DNA of 64,000 nt from assembly GCA_965213645.1 (NCBI GenBank), contig CBDBZX010000002.1:186001-250000 (forward strand). The letters are read 5' to 3'. The translations under genes and the position numbers were made by a program. The notes beneath the pieces were generated by a model that saw only the letters and a program-made list of their open reading frames with translations, was not told the DNA's origin and did not search any database. Within the stretch, counting starts at the first letter, position 1. Every line of letters begins with the position of its first letter. Of the stretch, positions 1 to 9,313 are shown piece after piece. The DNA comes from CBDBZX01 sp965213645 (GTDB taxonomy: Bacteria; Deinococcota; Deinococci; Deinococcales; Trueperaceae).

Positions 1-95
1 GGCGCACCTCTGAATGTTGCGGCGAGCCACTCGAGTTCCCCACGCGGCACGTCCTGAAAGTCCGTGATGACCTCTAAAGCTTTAACGTCCATCAT
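1..95 (-). CDS. 5' end of a truncated downstream gene, possibly a cyclic-nucleotide-binding sensor protein
   Basis: Only about 31 codons lie in the window. The reading frame starts at an ATGATG pair, and the first ATG (ending at 95) overlaps the stop of the thioredoxin-reductase fusion as ATGA, so the two are translationally coupled. The visible peptide begins MMDVKALEVITDF and contains VPRGELEWLAA. That resembles the start of cyclic-nucleotide-binding domains (pattern L..V..F..LP...LEWLA). In many bacteria a histidine kinase with such a domain follows this TrxR fusion. The family call rests on that short resemblance and on context, so it is tentative. Confidence 0.5.
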   Translation of the reverse strand, partial: MMDVKALEVITDFQDVPRGELEWLAATFRGA

Positions 96-1757
96 GCGCC
101 TACATCCGCCAAATATTGGTGGATAAACTGCACCGCAATGGAGCCTTCACCTACCGCCGAAGCCACCCGCTTGACCGAGCCGTGCCGCACGTCGCCCGAG
201 GCGAAGATGCCGGGCACGTTCGTCTCTAAGAGGAAGGGGTCGCGCTCCAGCGGCCAACCCTCCGGCTGCTGCCCGTCTTTCATCACATCAGGGCCGGTGT
301 AGACGAAGCCCTTGCCGTCGCGTTTGACGGTGCCGTCCAACCACTCCGTCGAGGGAGACGCGCCGATAAAAATAAACAGCGCCGAGGTCGGTTTCTTGAC
401 CCTGTTGCCGCCGCAGTTCACCGTGATGGCCTCTAAGCGACCTTCCCCGTGTGCTTCTACGACTTCGGTCTCGAGCGAGACGTGAATCGTCTCCGCGTCG
501 TAGATGCGCGTGACGAGGTAATTCGACATCTTGGACTCCAAGTCTTCGCCGCGCACCAGGAGCGTCACGCTTCTCGCGAAGCCCGCCAAGTAGAGCGCCG
601 CTTGTCCCGCTGAGTTGCCCGCGCCGACGATATAGACGTCTTCGCCTTCACAGGCGACGGCTTCGGCGATGGAGGAGCCGTAATACACGCCCGCACCTGT
701 GAGCGCGTCCATGCCGGGCGCGTCCAGCTTGCGGTACTGCACGCCCGTCGCCACAACGAGCGCGTGCGCGGTGAGTCTCGGCTCCGCTGTCTAATTTGAT
801 GAGCTTGTAGTTGTCTTTGAGGCCGACCTCAACCACTTGCTGCGGCGTGATGAACTCCGCGCCAAACTTACGCGCTTGCGCGACGCCGCGCCGCGCTAGG
901 TCGCTGCCCGAAAGCCCAACTGGGAAACCTAAGTAGTTCTCGATGCGGCTGGACGTCCCCGCTTGTCCCCCCGGCGCTTCGCTGTCCAGCACGGCCACCT
1001 TGAGACCTTCGGACGCGCCGTACACACCCGACGCCAAACCCGCTGGTCCTGCACCCACGATGATGAGGTCGTAAAACTCGTTCGCCGCTTCCGTATTGAG
1101 TCCCGCTTTGCGGGCGAGTTCTAAGGGTGTTGGTTTCTCGAGCCGCTCGCCATCCTCGAAGATGACGATAGGCAAGGCTTCCGGTTTCAATTCCTCGGAC
1201 GCCACGAGGTTTCGCGCCTCCTCGTCTGCCTCGACGTCCAGCCAGCGATACGGTACTTGGTTCCTCGCCAAGAAGTCGCGCAGGGTGTGACCGTCTGGCG
1301 ACCATCTATCGCCGACGATGCGAATGCCCGTAAAGGGTGGCCGGTAGCCCGCTTGCCAATCGCTCAAGAGGTCATCCAGAACGGGATAGAGCTTCTCCTC
1401 AGGCGGGTCCCAGGGCTTTAAGAGGTAGTGGTGAATCTTGCTCTGGTTGATGGCGTTAATCGCGGCGTCGGTGTCGGCGTAGGCGGTTAAGAGGGCGCGT
1501 TTGCTGTCGGGAAAGAGCTTCATAGCGTCGCTCAGAAAGGCAACACCGTCCATCTGCGGCATCCGCTGGTCGGCTAGAATCAGTGCGATAGGTGTGCCGC
1601 GTGTCTGGAGTTCGCGCACGACCTCTAAGGCCGCTCGCCCCGAGTCTGCCCGCACGACGCGGTAATCCTCGCTGTAACGGCGGCGCAGGTCACGCGCCAC
1701 CGCGCCCAACACCTGGGGGTCGTCGTCTACGGTCAATATGACGGGTTTGCTCGCCAT
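92..1757 (-). CDS. Receiver domain / thioredoxin-like / FAD thioredoxin-reductase fusion (frameshifted)
   Basis: The predicted fusion is about 550 aa. Residues 1-130 form a response-regulator receiver: acidic pocket DDD at 11-13, phospho-acceptor Asp63 in LADQRMP, Lys114 in LLKPW. Residues 140-215 look like a thioredoxin/glutaredoxin-fold linker. From about 228 an FAD/NAD(P)H pyridine-nucleotide oxidoreductase begins with VGAGPAG, has a second Rossmann motif VGAGNSAG, and ends with FASGDVR. The redox CxxC of true TrxB is absent; the equivalent stretch reads YYGSSIAEA, as in the known fused family. The reading frame breaks near 755-775, where one extra base separates ...SGAETH from ALVVATGVQYR, so the gene appears as two overlapping ORFs. 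The start at 1757 is preferred because GAGGAG lies just upstream and the receiver begins there. Its stop overlaps the next start (ATGA). It is a good candidate for redox-dependent signalling with the gene at the window edge. Confidence 0.85.
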
Positions 1758-1856
1758 TCTTACGCTCCTCTTTTTCGTTAGTTGAATCACACTCTGTTTT
1801 AGAGTATCTCTCACAAAGACCTGTTTCTTCTGCAAGCACGCTTACGTGAGGTAGCG

Positions 1857-2486
1857 CTACGACGCTACCTTCTCCCTAGCCTCCGCTACCGTCATCTCTC
1901 GGTTGTAAATGTCCGCCCCCGGCTCCTGTACGCTACTTTTGCTTAATGAACCTACGTCCAAAGGACCAAACCCAATCTCTTCGATGAGGTCAGCGACCTC
2001 TTGCTTGGCCGCCTCATCATCCCCCGCCAAAAAGATAACGCGCCGCTCACTCACGGGTTTAGAGGTATCGCCCTGGTCACGCAGATGCTCCCAGTAAATC
2101 GTGTTGAAGGCTTTGACAACGGACGTGTCAGACAAATAAGAGGCGACGAGCCCGGTCTGCGTATACCCTGCAAAATCCATCTCGCCGTCGCGGTTTGGAT
2201 AGTAGTTTGAAGCGCTGATGAGCGTTTTACCCACGAGTTCGTCTTTAGGTAAATCTTGATAGTGGCCGAAAGGGACGGCTTCGATGACGATATTGCCAAA
2301 TGTGGCGGCGTCCTTCGCAGTCATCGCTTGAACGTTCCCCGCAGCACTTTGGTTGAGGTCGGCGGCTAAATCCTCGAGGGTTTCAGGACTGCGTGAGTTG
2401 CTAATCGCGACCTCATGACCCGCCCCAGCGAAAAGACCCGCTAAAGTTCTGCCGATGTTGCCCGCGCCGATAATGCCTAATTTCAC
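1857..2486 (-). CDS. F420-dependent NADP oxidoreductase family protein
   Basis: This 209-aa protein starts with a dinucleotide-binding motif, GIIGAGNIGRTLA, at residues 4-16. The NADP-type loop follows after strand 2 (AISNSRSPE). Later motifs (VVKAFNTIYWEHL, and LAGDDEAAKQEV) match the F420H2:NADP oxidoreductase / NAD(P)-binding family (Pfam F420_oxidored). These proteins are often annotated as NADP oxidoreductase coenzyme F420-dependent, even in bacteria where F420 is not established. The true electron partner is therefore unknown here. The length is normal for the family. It is preceded by AGGAGGTTG at the start and is transcribed in the same direction as the upstream genes, but there is no tight coupling. 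Confidence 0.8.
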   Translation of the reverse strand: MKLGIIGAGNIGRTLAGLFAGAGHEVAISNSRSPETLEDLAADLNQSAAGNVQAMTAKDAATFGNIVIEAVPFGHYQDLPKDELVGKTLISASNYYPNRDGEMDFAGYTQTGLVASYLSDTSVVKAFNTIYWEHLRDQGDTSKPVSERRVIFLAGDDEAAKQEVADLIEEIGFGPLDVGSLSKSSVQEPGADIYNREMTVAEAREKVAS

Positions 2487-2615
2487 ATCAACCTCCTTTT
2501 TTAAGCCCCTTTTGTCACGATAGACCTTTTGGAGATGAAAGAGGTTTCTGTGTGGCGCACATTGAGGTGAAGTCAGCAGTTGAGGCTCGAGCCCACCTCT
2601 CCCCCAATCCCCCCT

Positions 2616-3890
2616 CTAAATTTTTTGCGCCAGCGCATCCTGCGCCGCCCGGTGCGTCTTGCGCGTAATGGGATAGAGCCACACGAAGAGAATGGCGAGC
2701 CCGAAGACGCTCGCCGCCACCGGCCCTATCATCAAACTCAGGCCGCGCAGCGTCTCAGGGGTTTGTTCACTGTTGCCCTGCTGATAGTCAAAGGCTGCGA
2801 TGATGATGGCGTTGGCGAACACGCCCGCCGAGCCCGCCACCTTTTGCCCAAAGGTGAAAAGCGCGTAGAAGAGCCCTTCGCGCCGACGCCCGCTCGCTAA
2901 CTCGTCAAACTCAATCACATCGGGCAGCATCGCCCAGGGAAAGAGCGTTACGGCGGCGAGCCCAAAGGCGTTGAGCGCGACAACCGCCAAGAGGATACCC
3001 GACACCGAGCCTGCGGGCACCACGCTCACGAGCAAAAGGAGGCTCACCGCTTCGACGAGGAGTCCCAGGGTTAGCGCTCCCTTTTTGCCGACGTATTTCG
3101 ACAAGAGCGTCCAGAGGGGAAAGGTGAGGAGCGCTGTGCCAAAAAGCGTGAGGAGAACAATAGGTTGCTCGGCGGCGCTGAGACTTAGGGCGGACTCGAG
3201 GTAGAACGGTAAGACCGAATTGGCGATCATGAATCCCAGCGTTACCGTCACGAACATGACGAATACCTGCCAAAAGCCGTGCGTGCCGAACGCAGTGCGA
3301 ACCTCATTCAGGAGAGATGAATTCGGTACTGTGCCCGGTATAGCTGCGCCCGGTACAGAAGTGCGCGGTTCGCGTACCCCAAAACCTGTAATAAAAAGCG
3401 CCGCGCTCATGATGAGGCCGAACATAACCGCCATTACCAACCAGCCTGCGGGGGGGCTCGAGGCCAACTCCACGCTCCCCGTGACCGCTACGACGATCAC
3501 GGGCGGCGCAGCCACCGCGATGAGGTTGGCGACCATTGCAAAGGTGAGGCGGTAGGCGTTCAAGACCGTGCGTTCGTCGTAGCCGGGCGCGAGTTCGGGC
3601 AGGAGCGCCAAGTAGGGCATGTTGATAAAAGTGTAGATGACCGAGTAGAGGATAAGCCCCAAGAGCGCGGTGAAGAACTTCGCCTCGGCGCTGAGGGGCA
3701 AGAGGAACAAGATCACGAAGCTCGCGCCCGCCGGAACCGCGCCCCAGCGCAGGAAGATGAGGCGACCCACCTTGGGTTTGAGGCGGTCCGAGAGCGTGCC
3801 GATGACGGGGTCGAGTACCGCGTCTACGAATCGCCCTAACACGAACACCGCGCCCGCTTGGAGGGGCGGCAGCCCGGCGATGTTGACCAA
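2616..3890 (-). CDS. GPH-family sugar:cation symporter (MFS), N-terminus uncertain
   Basis: The protein has about 12 hydrophobic segments and the glycoside-pentoside-hexuronide symporter hallmark DAVLDPVIGTLSDR in the loop after TM2, followed by GRLIFLRWGAVP. It probably imports a sugar or sugar acid with Na+ or H+. The first usable start is TTG at 3890, but the 32 codons upstream (encoding STKLAYSSADLAGAL then LNTWLLYF) clearly belong to the family, so the protein is longer. Reading further upstream, an ATG at 4058 is in the same frame but separated by a TAG (4032-4034) and a TGA (3996-3998). Either the 5' end is damaged or bases were miscalled. The upstream SDR gene ends 14 bases before that ATG, suggesting one operon. 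The length, about 456 aa with the extension, fits the family. Confidence 0.8.
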   Translation of the reverse strand: MVNIAGLPPLQAGAVFVLGRFVDAVLDPVIGTLSDRLKPKVGRLIFLRWGAVPAGASFVILFLLPLSAEAKFFTALLGLILYSVIYTFINMPYLALLPELAPGYDERTVLNAYRLTFAMVANLIAVAAPPVIVVAVTGSVELASSPPAGWLVMAVMFGLIMSAALFITGFGVREPRTSVPGAAIPGTVPNSSLLNEVRTAFGTHGFWQVFVMFVTVTLGFMIANSVLPFYLESALSLSAAEQPIVLLTLFGTALLTFPLWTLLSKYVGKKGALTLGLLVEAVSLLLLVSVVPAGSVSGILLAVVALNAFGLAAVTLFPWAMLPDVIEFDELASGRRREGLFYALFTFGQKVAGSAGVFANAIIIAAFDYQQGNSEQTPETLRGLSLMIGPVAASVFGLAILFVWLYPITRKTHRAAQDALAQKI

Positions 3891-4071
3891 GAAGTAGAGC
3901 AGCCAGGTGTTGAGCGCGATATACGAGAGCGCCCCCGCGAGGTCGGCGGAACTGTAGGCGAGTTTAGTGCTGAGCTCGAGCGTCGGGTTAGGGTGTCAGG
4001 GTGGGCGTCGTGAGCGCTTGCGTTTCTGCCTCTATACGTCCGCCTGTGTGTTTTGCATCTGTATTCGTCCC

Positions 4072-4917
4072 CTAACCCTGATTGGGCGTCGGCGCTTGTT
4101 GACTCAAAATCGTCTCGAGGCGCTTTTGGATAAACGTCTCATAGGGAGGATGCGTCAAGATGTAGAAGATGTTTTGCTCCACCGCCTCAAAGGTGAGGCG
4201 GGCGATGAGGTCGGGCGCTAAGCCTGTGTCGGCGGCGTGCTGCACGGCAGCGGCAGCCTGCTGCGTGGTGGGCTCGAGCGCACTCATATCCACCTGCTCC
4301 GCTGCGGGACGGTTGCGCTGCGCCTCATTGATGCGCGTCTTGACCCACGCGGGACAGAGCACCGACACGCCAACCTTCGCGCCGACCTCTTGCAAGTCGA
4401 GGTGGAGGGTCTCAGACAGTGCGACGACAGCGTGTTTGCTGACGCCGTAGGCGTTGAGGCGGCTGTTTGAGATGAGACCTGCGATAGATGCGGTGTTCAC
4501 CACATGCGCATCTTCGCCGTGTGCGAGCATCGCAGGCACAAAGGCGTGAACCCCGTGAATTACCCCTTTAAGGTTGACGCCCAAAACCCACTCCCAATCT
4601 TTGAGCGTCGTCTCCCAAAGTCGCTCGGGCGGCGCACCGACGCCTGCGTTGTTGACCAAGAGGTGGACGTTGCCGAAGACCTCTCGCGCTTCGTCTGCGA
4701 GGGCTCGCACCTCATCCGCTTGGCTAACGTCTATTTGCACCGCGTGAACACTAGCCCCTTGGCTCGTCAGTTCGCTCTGTACTGTTTGCAAGTCAAGCGC
4801 ATTGACGTCTGCCAACACGACCTTCATACCTTCAGCGGCGGCGGCGTGCGCAAGCGAGCGTCCGATGCCGCTGCCCGCGCCCGTGATGACCGCTGTTTTG
4901 TCTTCGAAGTGCGTCAT
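4072..4917 (-). CDS. SDR-family oxidoreductase
   Basis: This is a classical short-chain dehydrogenase/reductase of 281 aa. The NAD(P)-binding TGAGSGIGRS motif is at residues 12-21, NNAG follows around residue 90, the catalytic Ser lies in NTASIAG, and the YxxxK pair is in AYGVSKHA. An Asp after strand 2 (VVLADVN) suggests NAD preference. The substrate cannot be told from sequence. It lies directly upstream of the GPH transporter on the same strand, so a joint role in uptake and oxidation of a sugar or polyol is plausible but unproven. The 190-base divergent gap to the hydrolase at 5109 holds its promoter. Confidence 0.88.
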   Translation of the reverse strand: MTHFEDKTAVITGAGSGIGRSLAHAAAAEGMKVVLADVNALDLQTVQSELTSQGASVHAVQIDVSQADEVRALADEAREVFGNVHLLVNNAGVGAPPERLWETTLKDWEWVLGVNLKGVIHGVHAFVPAMLAHGEDAHVVNTASIAGLISNSRLNAYGVSKHAVVALSETLHLDLQEVGAKVGVSVLCPAWVKTRINEAQRNRPAAEQVDMSALEPTTQQAAAAVQHAADTGLAPDLIARLTFEAVEQNIFYILTHPPYETFIQKRLETILSQQAPTPNQG

Positions 4918-5108
4918 AGATATCCTTTCGGTCTCGAGCCCGCACCGCGTTTTGTATACGCTGTGCTATGAAATGTTGAAATGTCCTTACAGCAAACTTT
5001 AAAAATTATTGTATGATAATTCTATCAGATTTTAGTACCGAGTGAAAGAGGGAGGACGAAACGGATGAATACCGGTTTAAGGCATATGTATTCTAAGAGA
5101 TTAGAGCA
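4918..5108. promoter_or_regulatory. Divergent promoter region with AT-rich dyad
   Basis: This gap separates two divergent operons (SDR/GPH leftward, hydrolase/SDR rightward). It contains an AT-rich core around 5000-5030 with the dyad ATTAT-N6-ATAAT. The low GC contrasts with the neighbouring genes and is consistent with shared promoters. No exact -35/-10 pair can be assigned with confidence. Confidence 0.35.
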
Positions 5109-6050
5109 ATGACGGACCTATCAGCTAAAGGTGCGGACGTCGAATGGTCTGTAAAGGGCGTACCGATACGCGGCACCTGGTACGAGCCGACGGGCGAGCC
5201 CCCTTACGCCGCCGTCATCCTCGCGCACGGCTTCGGCGGCGTGGTGCATCCCGTCTTGACGAAGTACGCTCAACATTTTCAGGCCGCCGGGCTCGCGGTG
5301 CTCACCTTCGACTACCCGTTCGGACGGAGCGGCGGCGAGCCTAGGCAGATTCTCAATATCGCAGCGCAGCACGCCGATTGGCAGAGTGCAATTGATTGGG
5401 TCCGTGCTCGCCCTGACGTGGACGCGCGCCGCGTCGGGCTGTGGGGCACGTCCTTCAGCGGTGGACACGTCCAGCACCTCGCAGCAAGTGATACTGAGAT
5501 TGCAGCCGTCGTCGCGCAAGCTCCCTTTTGCGACGGACGCGCCGACGAGGGTGAGCTGTGGCAGAGCGCGCGGCTCGTCTACGCTTCGCTGCGCGACAGG
5601 CTGCGAGCCCTGCTCAACTTCGAGCCCCTCTACATCGGTCTCGTAGGGCATCCTGGCGACCTCGCAGTGATGACTTCGTCTGACGCGCTCTTAGGCGTAC
5701 GCACCGAGCCGGAAGACTCACTGTGGGAGAACCGGGTGGCGGCAAGGGTGCTCCTGGACGCCGCCAACTACCGTCCCGGTTTGGAGGCGAGTAAGATTCG
5801 CTGCCCCATTCACTACGACCTACCCGCTCGAGATGTCATCACGCCCGTCAAGACCATCGAGGCGGCGGCGGCTCGAGCCCCACACGGCGCGTTAGCTCGC
5901 TGGGACGCCACGCACTTCGAAATCTATCAGGAGCCTTGGTTCTCAAAAATTGCAGCGCAGCAAGCCGAGTTTTTCGTCACACATTTAGAGGTGCAGACGT
6001 CCAACCTCGAACAGAAGAGTGAACCTCAGCGAGAAGAGGTAAGTATATGA
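5109..6050 (+). CDS. Alpha/beta hydrolase
   Basis: This is a 313-aa alpha/beta-hydrolase-fold protein. The oxyanion region HGFGG is near residue 40, and the nucleophile elbow GTSFSGG supplies the Ser near residue 118. A late Asp (PARDVITP) and His (DATHFEIY) complete the triad. The fold resembles dienelactone-hydrolase or X-Pro-dipeptidyl-type esterases with a helical lid. The substrate is unknown. The stop overlaps the next gene's start (ATGA at 6047-6050), so it is translationally coupled to an SDR, and the two may act on the same small molecule. There is no signal peptide, so it is cytoplasmic. Confidence 0.85.
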   Translation: MTDLSAKGADVEWSVKGVPIRGTWYEPTGEPPYAAVILAHGFGGVVHPVLTKYAQHFQAAGLAVLTFDYPFGRSGGEPRQILNIAAQHADWQSAIDWVRARPDVDARRVGLWGTSFSGGHVQHLAASDTEIAAVVAQAPFCDGRADEGELWQSARLVYASLRDRLRALLNFEPLYIGLVGHPGDLAVMTSSDALLGVRTEPEDSLWENRVAARVLLDAANYRPGLEASKIRCPIHYDLPARDVITPVKTIEAAAARAPHGALARWDATHFEIYQEPWFSKIAAQQAEFFVTHLEVQTSNLEQKSEPQREEVSI

Positions 6051-6895
6051 GCCGTTCTGTCAGAGGCAAAGTTGTTCTCATCACCGGAGCCGCGCGGGGT
6101 CTCGGTAAGGCGTTAGCGAGGAGGCTTCACGCGCTCGGGGCTAAGGTCGCGCTCGTGGGTTTAGAGCCCGACGCTCTGCACGCTTTAGCCGACGAACTAG
6201 GCGAACGCGCTCACGCTTTTGGCGCGGACGTCACCGACCTCTCCTCTTTAGAGAACGCCGTGGCAAAAACTGTGGAAATCTTTGGGCACCTCGACATCGT
6301 CGTCGCTAACGCGGGCATCACGCAGTATGTCGGGACAGTGGAATCTTTGGAGCCCGAACGCTTCGAGAGGGTCATCAACGTGAACCTCTTGGGCGTCTAC
6401 CGCACCATGCGAGCGAGCAGCGCTCAACTCACGCGCACGCGCGGCTATTTCCTGGCGGTCTGTTCGACGGCTTACGGCTTCAACGCCCCGCTCCAAGGCC
6501 ACTACGCCGCCTCTAAAGCGGGCGTTCACGCGCTCGTTAATTCGTTTCGCACCGAGATGCGCTGGACGGGCGTGGACGTGGGCGCGTTTTATCCGACCTT
6601 CGTGAGCAAAGCGGACGACCAGACGAGCCCCGACGGTGAACTTGGCACGCTTCTGTGGGGTGGCAACACGGATGGGGCATGGGGTAAGGTGTCGTTAGAG
6701 GATGTCATGAACGGGATGCTCCGCGCGATAAGAGGGCGCAAACGCGCCGTAGTCGTGCCGCGCCTCGTCTCGCCTGTGGTGATTTCACCCTGGATTATGC
6801 AGTGGTTTTTGGAGCGCGACTTTAGCGACTCGAGGGTCGAACAACTCGTACGCTTGGCGCGTAAAAATGCAGCGGAGCGTGGTAAGCATAATTAG
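6047..6895 (+). CDS. SDR-family oxidoreductase
   Basis: This is a 282-aa short-chain dehydrogenase with the cofactor motif TGAARGLGKA (residues 14-23), NAG in VVANAGITQ, and the catalytic YAASK. The extended C-terminus (ISPWIMQWFLERDF) is hydrophobic, as in SDRs that act on lipophilic substrates. It overlaps the upstream hydrolase by 4 bases. A strong intrinsic terminator lies 217 bases downstream (7112-7146), which probably closes this two-gene operon. Confidence 0.87.
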   Translation: MSRSVRGKVVLITGAARGLGKALARRLHALGAKVALVGLEPDALHALADELGERAHAFGADVTDLSSLENAVAKTVEIFGHLDIVVANAGITQYVGTVESLEPERFERVINVNLLGVYRTMRASSAQLTRTRGYFLAVCSTAYGFNAPLQGHYAASKAGVHALVNSFRTEMRWTGVDVGAFYPTFVSKADDQTSPDGELGTLLWGGNTDGAWGKVSLEDVMNGMLRAIRGRKRAVVVPRLVSPVVISPWIMQWFLERDFSDSRVEQLVRLARKNAAERGKHN

Positions 6896-7324
6896 TCGAG
6901 CGGTAAATTATAGCTCACGTAAGGGAAACAGTTAGAGCGAGTGCGGTCAGCGTAGGGGCACATAACAAAGATGCTGTATGAACCGCCCCTCAACAGCGGT
7001 GCAAGGGATGTAGGGTCGAAGGTAAGCAGTATCTCAATCCTCGAGCACAGAGTCTCATAAATCATCCTGGTGGAAGTTTTGGGTTTCTCTAACGATGCGC
7101 TGCGCCCACATGCCGCGCCAAATTGGATCATTGCGCGGCGTTTTTTATCAGCGGGCGGATTGAAATAATATTATCCACTCGCCGCTTTTTCTCAGCCGCG
7201 CTTGGTAATTCGGACCTTCATAGGAACGCCGCAAAGACGGTGAGCAGGTCGACTATTTTGCGTAGTTGACTTTCAAACGCGGCAGGTGAATCATCAACAG
7301 AGTGCAACGTCACCGGCGGGGCGG
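6896..7324. other. Intergenic stretch, mostly without recognisable genes
   Basis: Apart from the terminator at 7112-7146 I see no convincing gene. On the minus strand a short frame around 7210-7310 reads VDDSPAAFESQLRKIVDLL. It looks like a coding remnant but has no start and no family match that I recognise. It lies just beyond the decayed TetR gene and may be debris of the same locus. Confidence 0.4.
7112..7146 (+). terminator. Intrinsic terminator after hydrolase-SDR operon
   Basis: Perfect 7-bp arms GCCGCGC (7112-7118) and GCGCGGC (7133-7139) enclose a 14-base loop and are followed by a G and six T. This is the expected form for rho-independent termination of rightward transcripts. Confidence 0.75.
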
Positions 7325-7816
7325 CTACTCTAGCTCGAGCAGATGCACCGCCACATCACCCTCCACGTTTTTTGTTGCTTCATGCACTCCGCCAACACGC
7401 GCCCAAGCGGTGCAGCGCCACATCACCCTCCACTTGGAGGGTCCGCCAACGCGGCGGTAGCGAATAAGCAGCTCTAAAAAGCGCCACTCACGCGCCAAAA
7501 TGTCCAACAAGTTCTCGTAATGCGCTGTGTAAAAGGCAGTCTCGTCGGTCTCGCCCGCTCGGTAGCGGGCCATCTCCGCCTTGAGCGGCTCGCGCACGCG
7601 CCGAGCGATGCGCTCAGCGGCTAAGAGCGTCAGCGCTTTCCAAGTTGTCGAAGTGCATATACAGCCCCGACTGCGCCGCGCCCGCCTCTTTTGCGATGCG
7701 CACCGTCGAGAGAGCCTCTAACCCCTCTCGTCCCAAGATGTTACTGATAGCGGCTTCGACGAGAAGCGTTCGCGGGTGGCGACGCCGTCGCGCCGTTTGC
7801 GGCGGGTCGTATTCAC
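7325..7816 (-). pseudogene. Decayed TetR-family regulator
   Basis: Three reading frames must be joined to recover a TetR-like protein. The first gives TTRRKRRDGVATRE. The second gives LVEAAISNILGREGLEALS then VRIAKEAGAAQSGLYMHFDN, a typical TetR helix-turn-helix ending in the YxHF motif. The third gives AAERIARRVREPLKAEMARY and LAREWRFLELLIRYRR. The frame changes fall near 7770 and 7620. The 3' end also contains an imperfect duplication: a GGAGGGTGATGTGGCG segment occurs near 7350 and again near 7415. The possible start is a GTG at 7816. No intact target operon is obvious, although it sits next to the hydrolase-SDR operon. It could be a real pseudogene or an indel-rich read. Confidence 0.65.
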
Positions 7817-7987
7817 AGTGGTTTTGATTCTAGCGCACGTTGCGCTTTGAAGAGGTTTGCGGCCTAAACACCGAACCCTTGCACGTAACAAATCCCTCAA
7901 TCTTTCAGTGATTGCGAAATTCTGCACGGTTAGGCAGAAGGTCACTCACGTATCGTGGTGAAAATATTTTTGGAGGGTAATCAATCC

Positions 7988-8971
7988 ATGTCAACTCGCA
8001 CGAAATTTATCTCTATTGCCGCGCTCGTACTTACGCTGCTTCTTGCGGCGTGTGGCGGCACAACGGACACGGTTCCAGAAACACCGACGCCAGTTCCAGA
8101 AACACCAACTCCAGAACCAGAAACGCCTACGCTACAAAAAGAGGTGAGCATCGAAAGGTTGGGGTGGATTCTCGAGAATAGAGACCCGAGCCGAACCTCT
8201 TCAGGCGCTACGGCGCTCCTTCGTCCATCTGTGAGGTTTGCTGATACAGGGTTAGAAGCTGGTGACTTTGCGTCCATCAAGATTACGAGCCCCACAGATA
8301 CAAGCTGGCCTTACGATGAAGCCTCTGACTTCGAGGAAGGATTCGACAGCGAAAACGACGTTTTTTACTTCTCTAGCTTGTACGCCTCGAGCTTGGATGG
8401 CGGTTCCTACGTTGCGCTCGGCAATTACACGGTTGACGTCGTGCTTAAAAATGGCAACACCGCAACCAAAACGCTGCTCGTCCCTGCACCCGCTTCATCA
8501 GCAACAGACGGCTACGCTTTTGCCTATACCGAAAACTATGTCAACGCTGCTAATCCGCCGAGCGACTATGTTGCACTACCTAAACGTGCCGCCATTGAGA
8601 GCGCAACGCTCGACTCGCAGACCTCACAGTTGAACGTAGCCTTTTCCGTAACGGACGACAGAATCTACAGCGGCTGGCTCAGGTTTCGGCTACACAACGC
8701 CGAGGGTGAGTATTCCGGTATCGGCTACACCGACGATTTCAGAGACTACGAAGAGGGCACAATTATGTCGCAGCTCAATTCCGGTACAACGTCAATCTTT
8801 CAGCACTTCACGGATGTGTGCGGCCAACGAGACACCTCTCCGTGTCAGCGGACCACTTGGACTTCTTCGAACCTGATGAAGGTGGACGCTTTCGCTAAAC
8901 AGGGCAAGACATTGCGTCGAACAGGTTTTAGTTGTCTTGACGGATGGGGAGCAGTACGCGGGTACGGATAG
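7988..8971 (+). CDS. Lipoprotein of unknown function, C-terminus frameshifted
   Basis: The start at 7988 is chosen because GGAGG lies 12 bases upstream and a signal peptide begins there (ALVLTLLLAACGG, lipobox LAAC). The mature N-terminus carries a proline/threonine/glutamate linker built from repeats of PETPTP, a typical spacer between the membrane anchor and a domain. The rest is beta-rich with no family I recognise. The annotated frame ends at 8971, but the +1 frame continues to 9050 with VLVVLTDGEQYAGTDSFF, which reads like a von Willebrand A-type strand. A single-base break near 8925 probably truncates the true C-terminus. It is exported and anchored to a membrane. Confidence 0.65.
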   Translation: MSTRTKFISIAALVLTLLLAACGGTTDTVPETPTPVPETPTPEPETPTLQKEVSIERLGWILENRDPSRTSSGATALLRPSVRFADTGLEAGDFASIKITSPTDTSWPYDEASDFEEGFDSENDVFYFSSLYASSLDGGSYVALGNYTVDVVLKNGNTATKTLLVPAPASSATDGYAFAYTENYVNAANPPSDYVALPKRAAIESATLDSQTSQLNVAFSVTDDRIYSGWLRFRLHNAEGEYSGIGYTDDFRDYEEGTIMSQLNSGTTSIFQHFTDVCGQRDTSPCQRTTWTSSNLMKVDAFAKQGKTLRRTGFSCLDGWGAVRGYG

Positions 8972-9313
8972 CTTCTTTGATACAATGTCGCACCTTTTTT
9001 CGAGCAAATTTGAGATTTCGGTAAATCATAGCACTTCCACGACTTATTGAGACAAATAGCCGCACCAACTGCTAAGCCCTCAAGTCAGGGATAGTTTGTA
9101 GACATCAGGCCTCAGGATCGGAGTCTAAGGCGTCGCGAACAACCACTCTTGGCTGCGTCCTTGAATGTTGAGTGCATAGTTTATAAAGATTGAGCGGATT
9201 ATTGCGGTTTTACGGTAACGTCTCCTAAGAATTTAGCCTCTCGACATCTTAGGAAACGGCGCGGTGACAACTGGTAAAATTTCGAATACGCCCCGAGAAG
9301 CGTGAAAGAAGGA
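8972..9313. other. Convergent intergenic region with a dyad
   Basis: The first 80 bases continue the lipoprotein in another frame (to 9050). Beyond that I see no gene. An 8-bp inverted repeat, TCCTAAGA (9223-9230) and TCTTAGGA (9247-9254), lies between two convergent transcription units and may act as a bidirectional terminator stem, although no clear T tract follows. Confidence 0.4.

Noticed and set aside
6892..7131. 79-aa minus-strand ORF after the SDR gene
   Set aside because: Its start lies inside the terminator arms, and it has no recognisable family or ribosome site.
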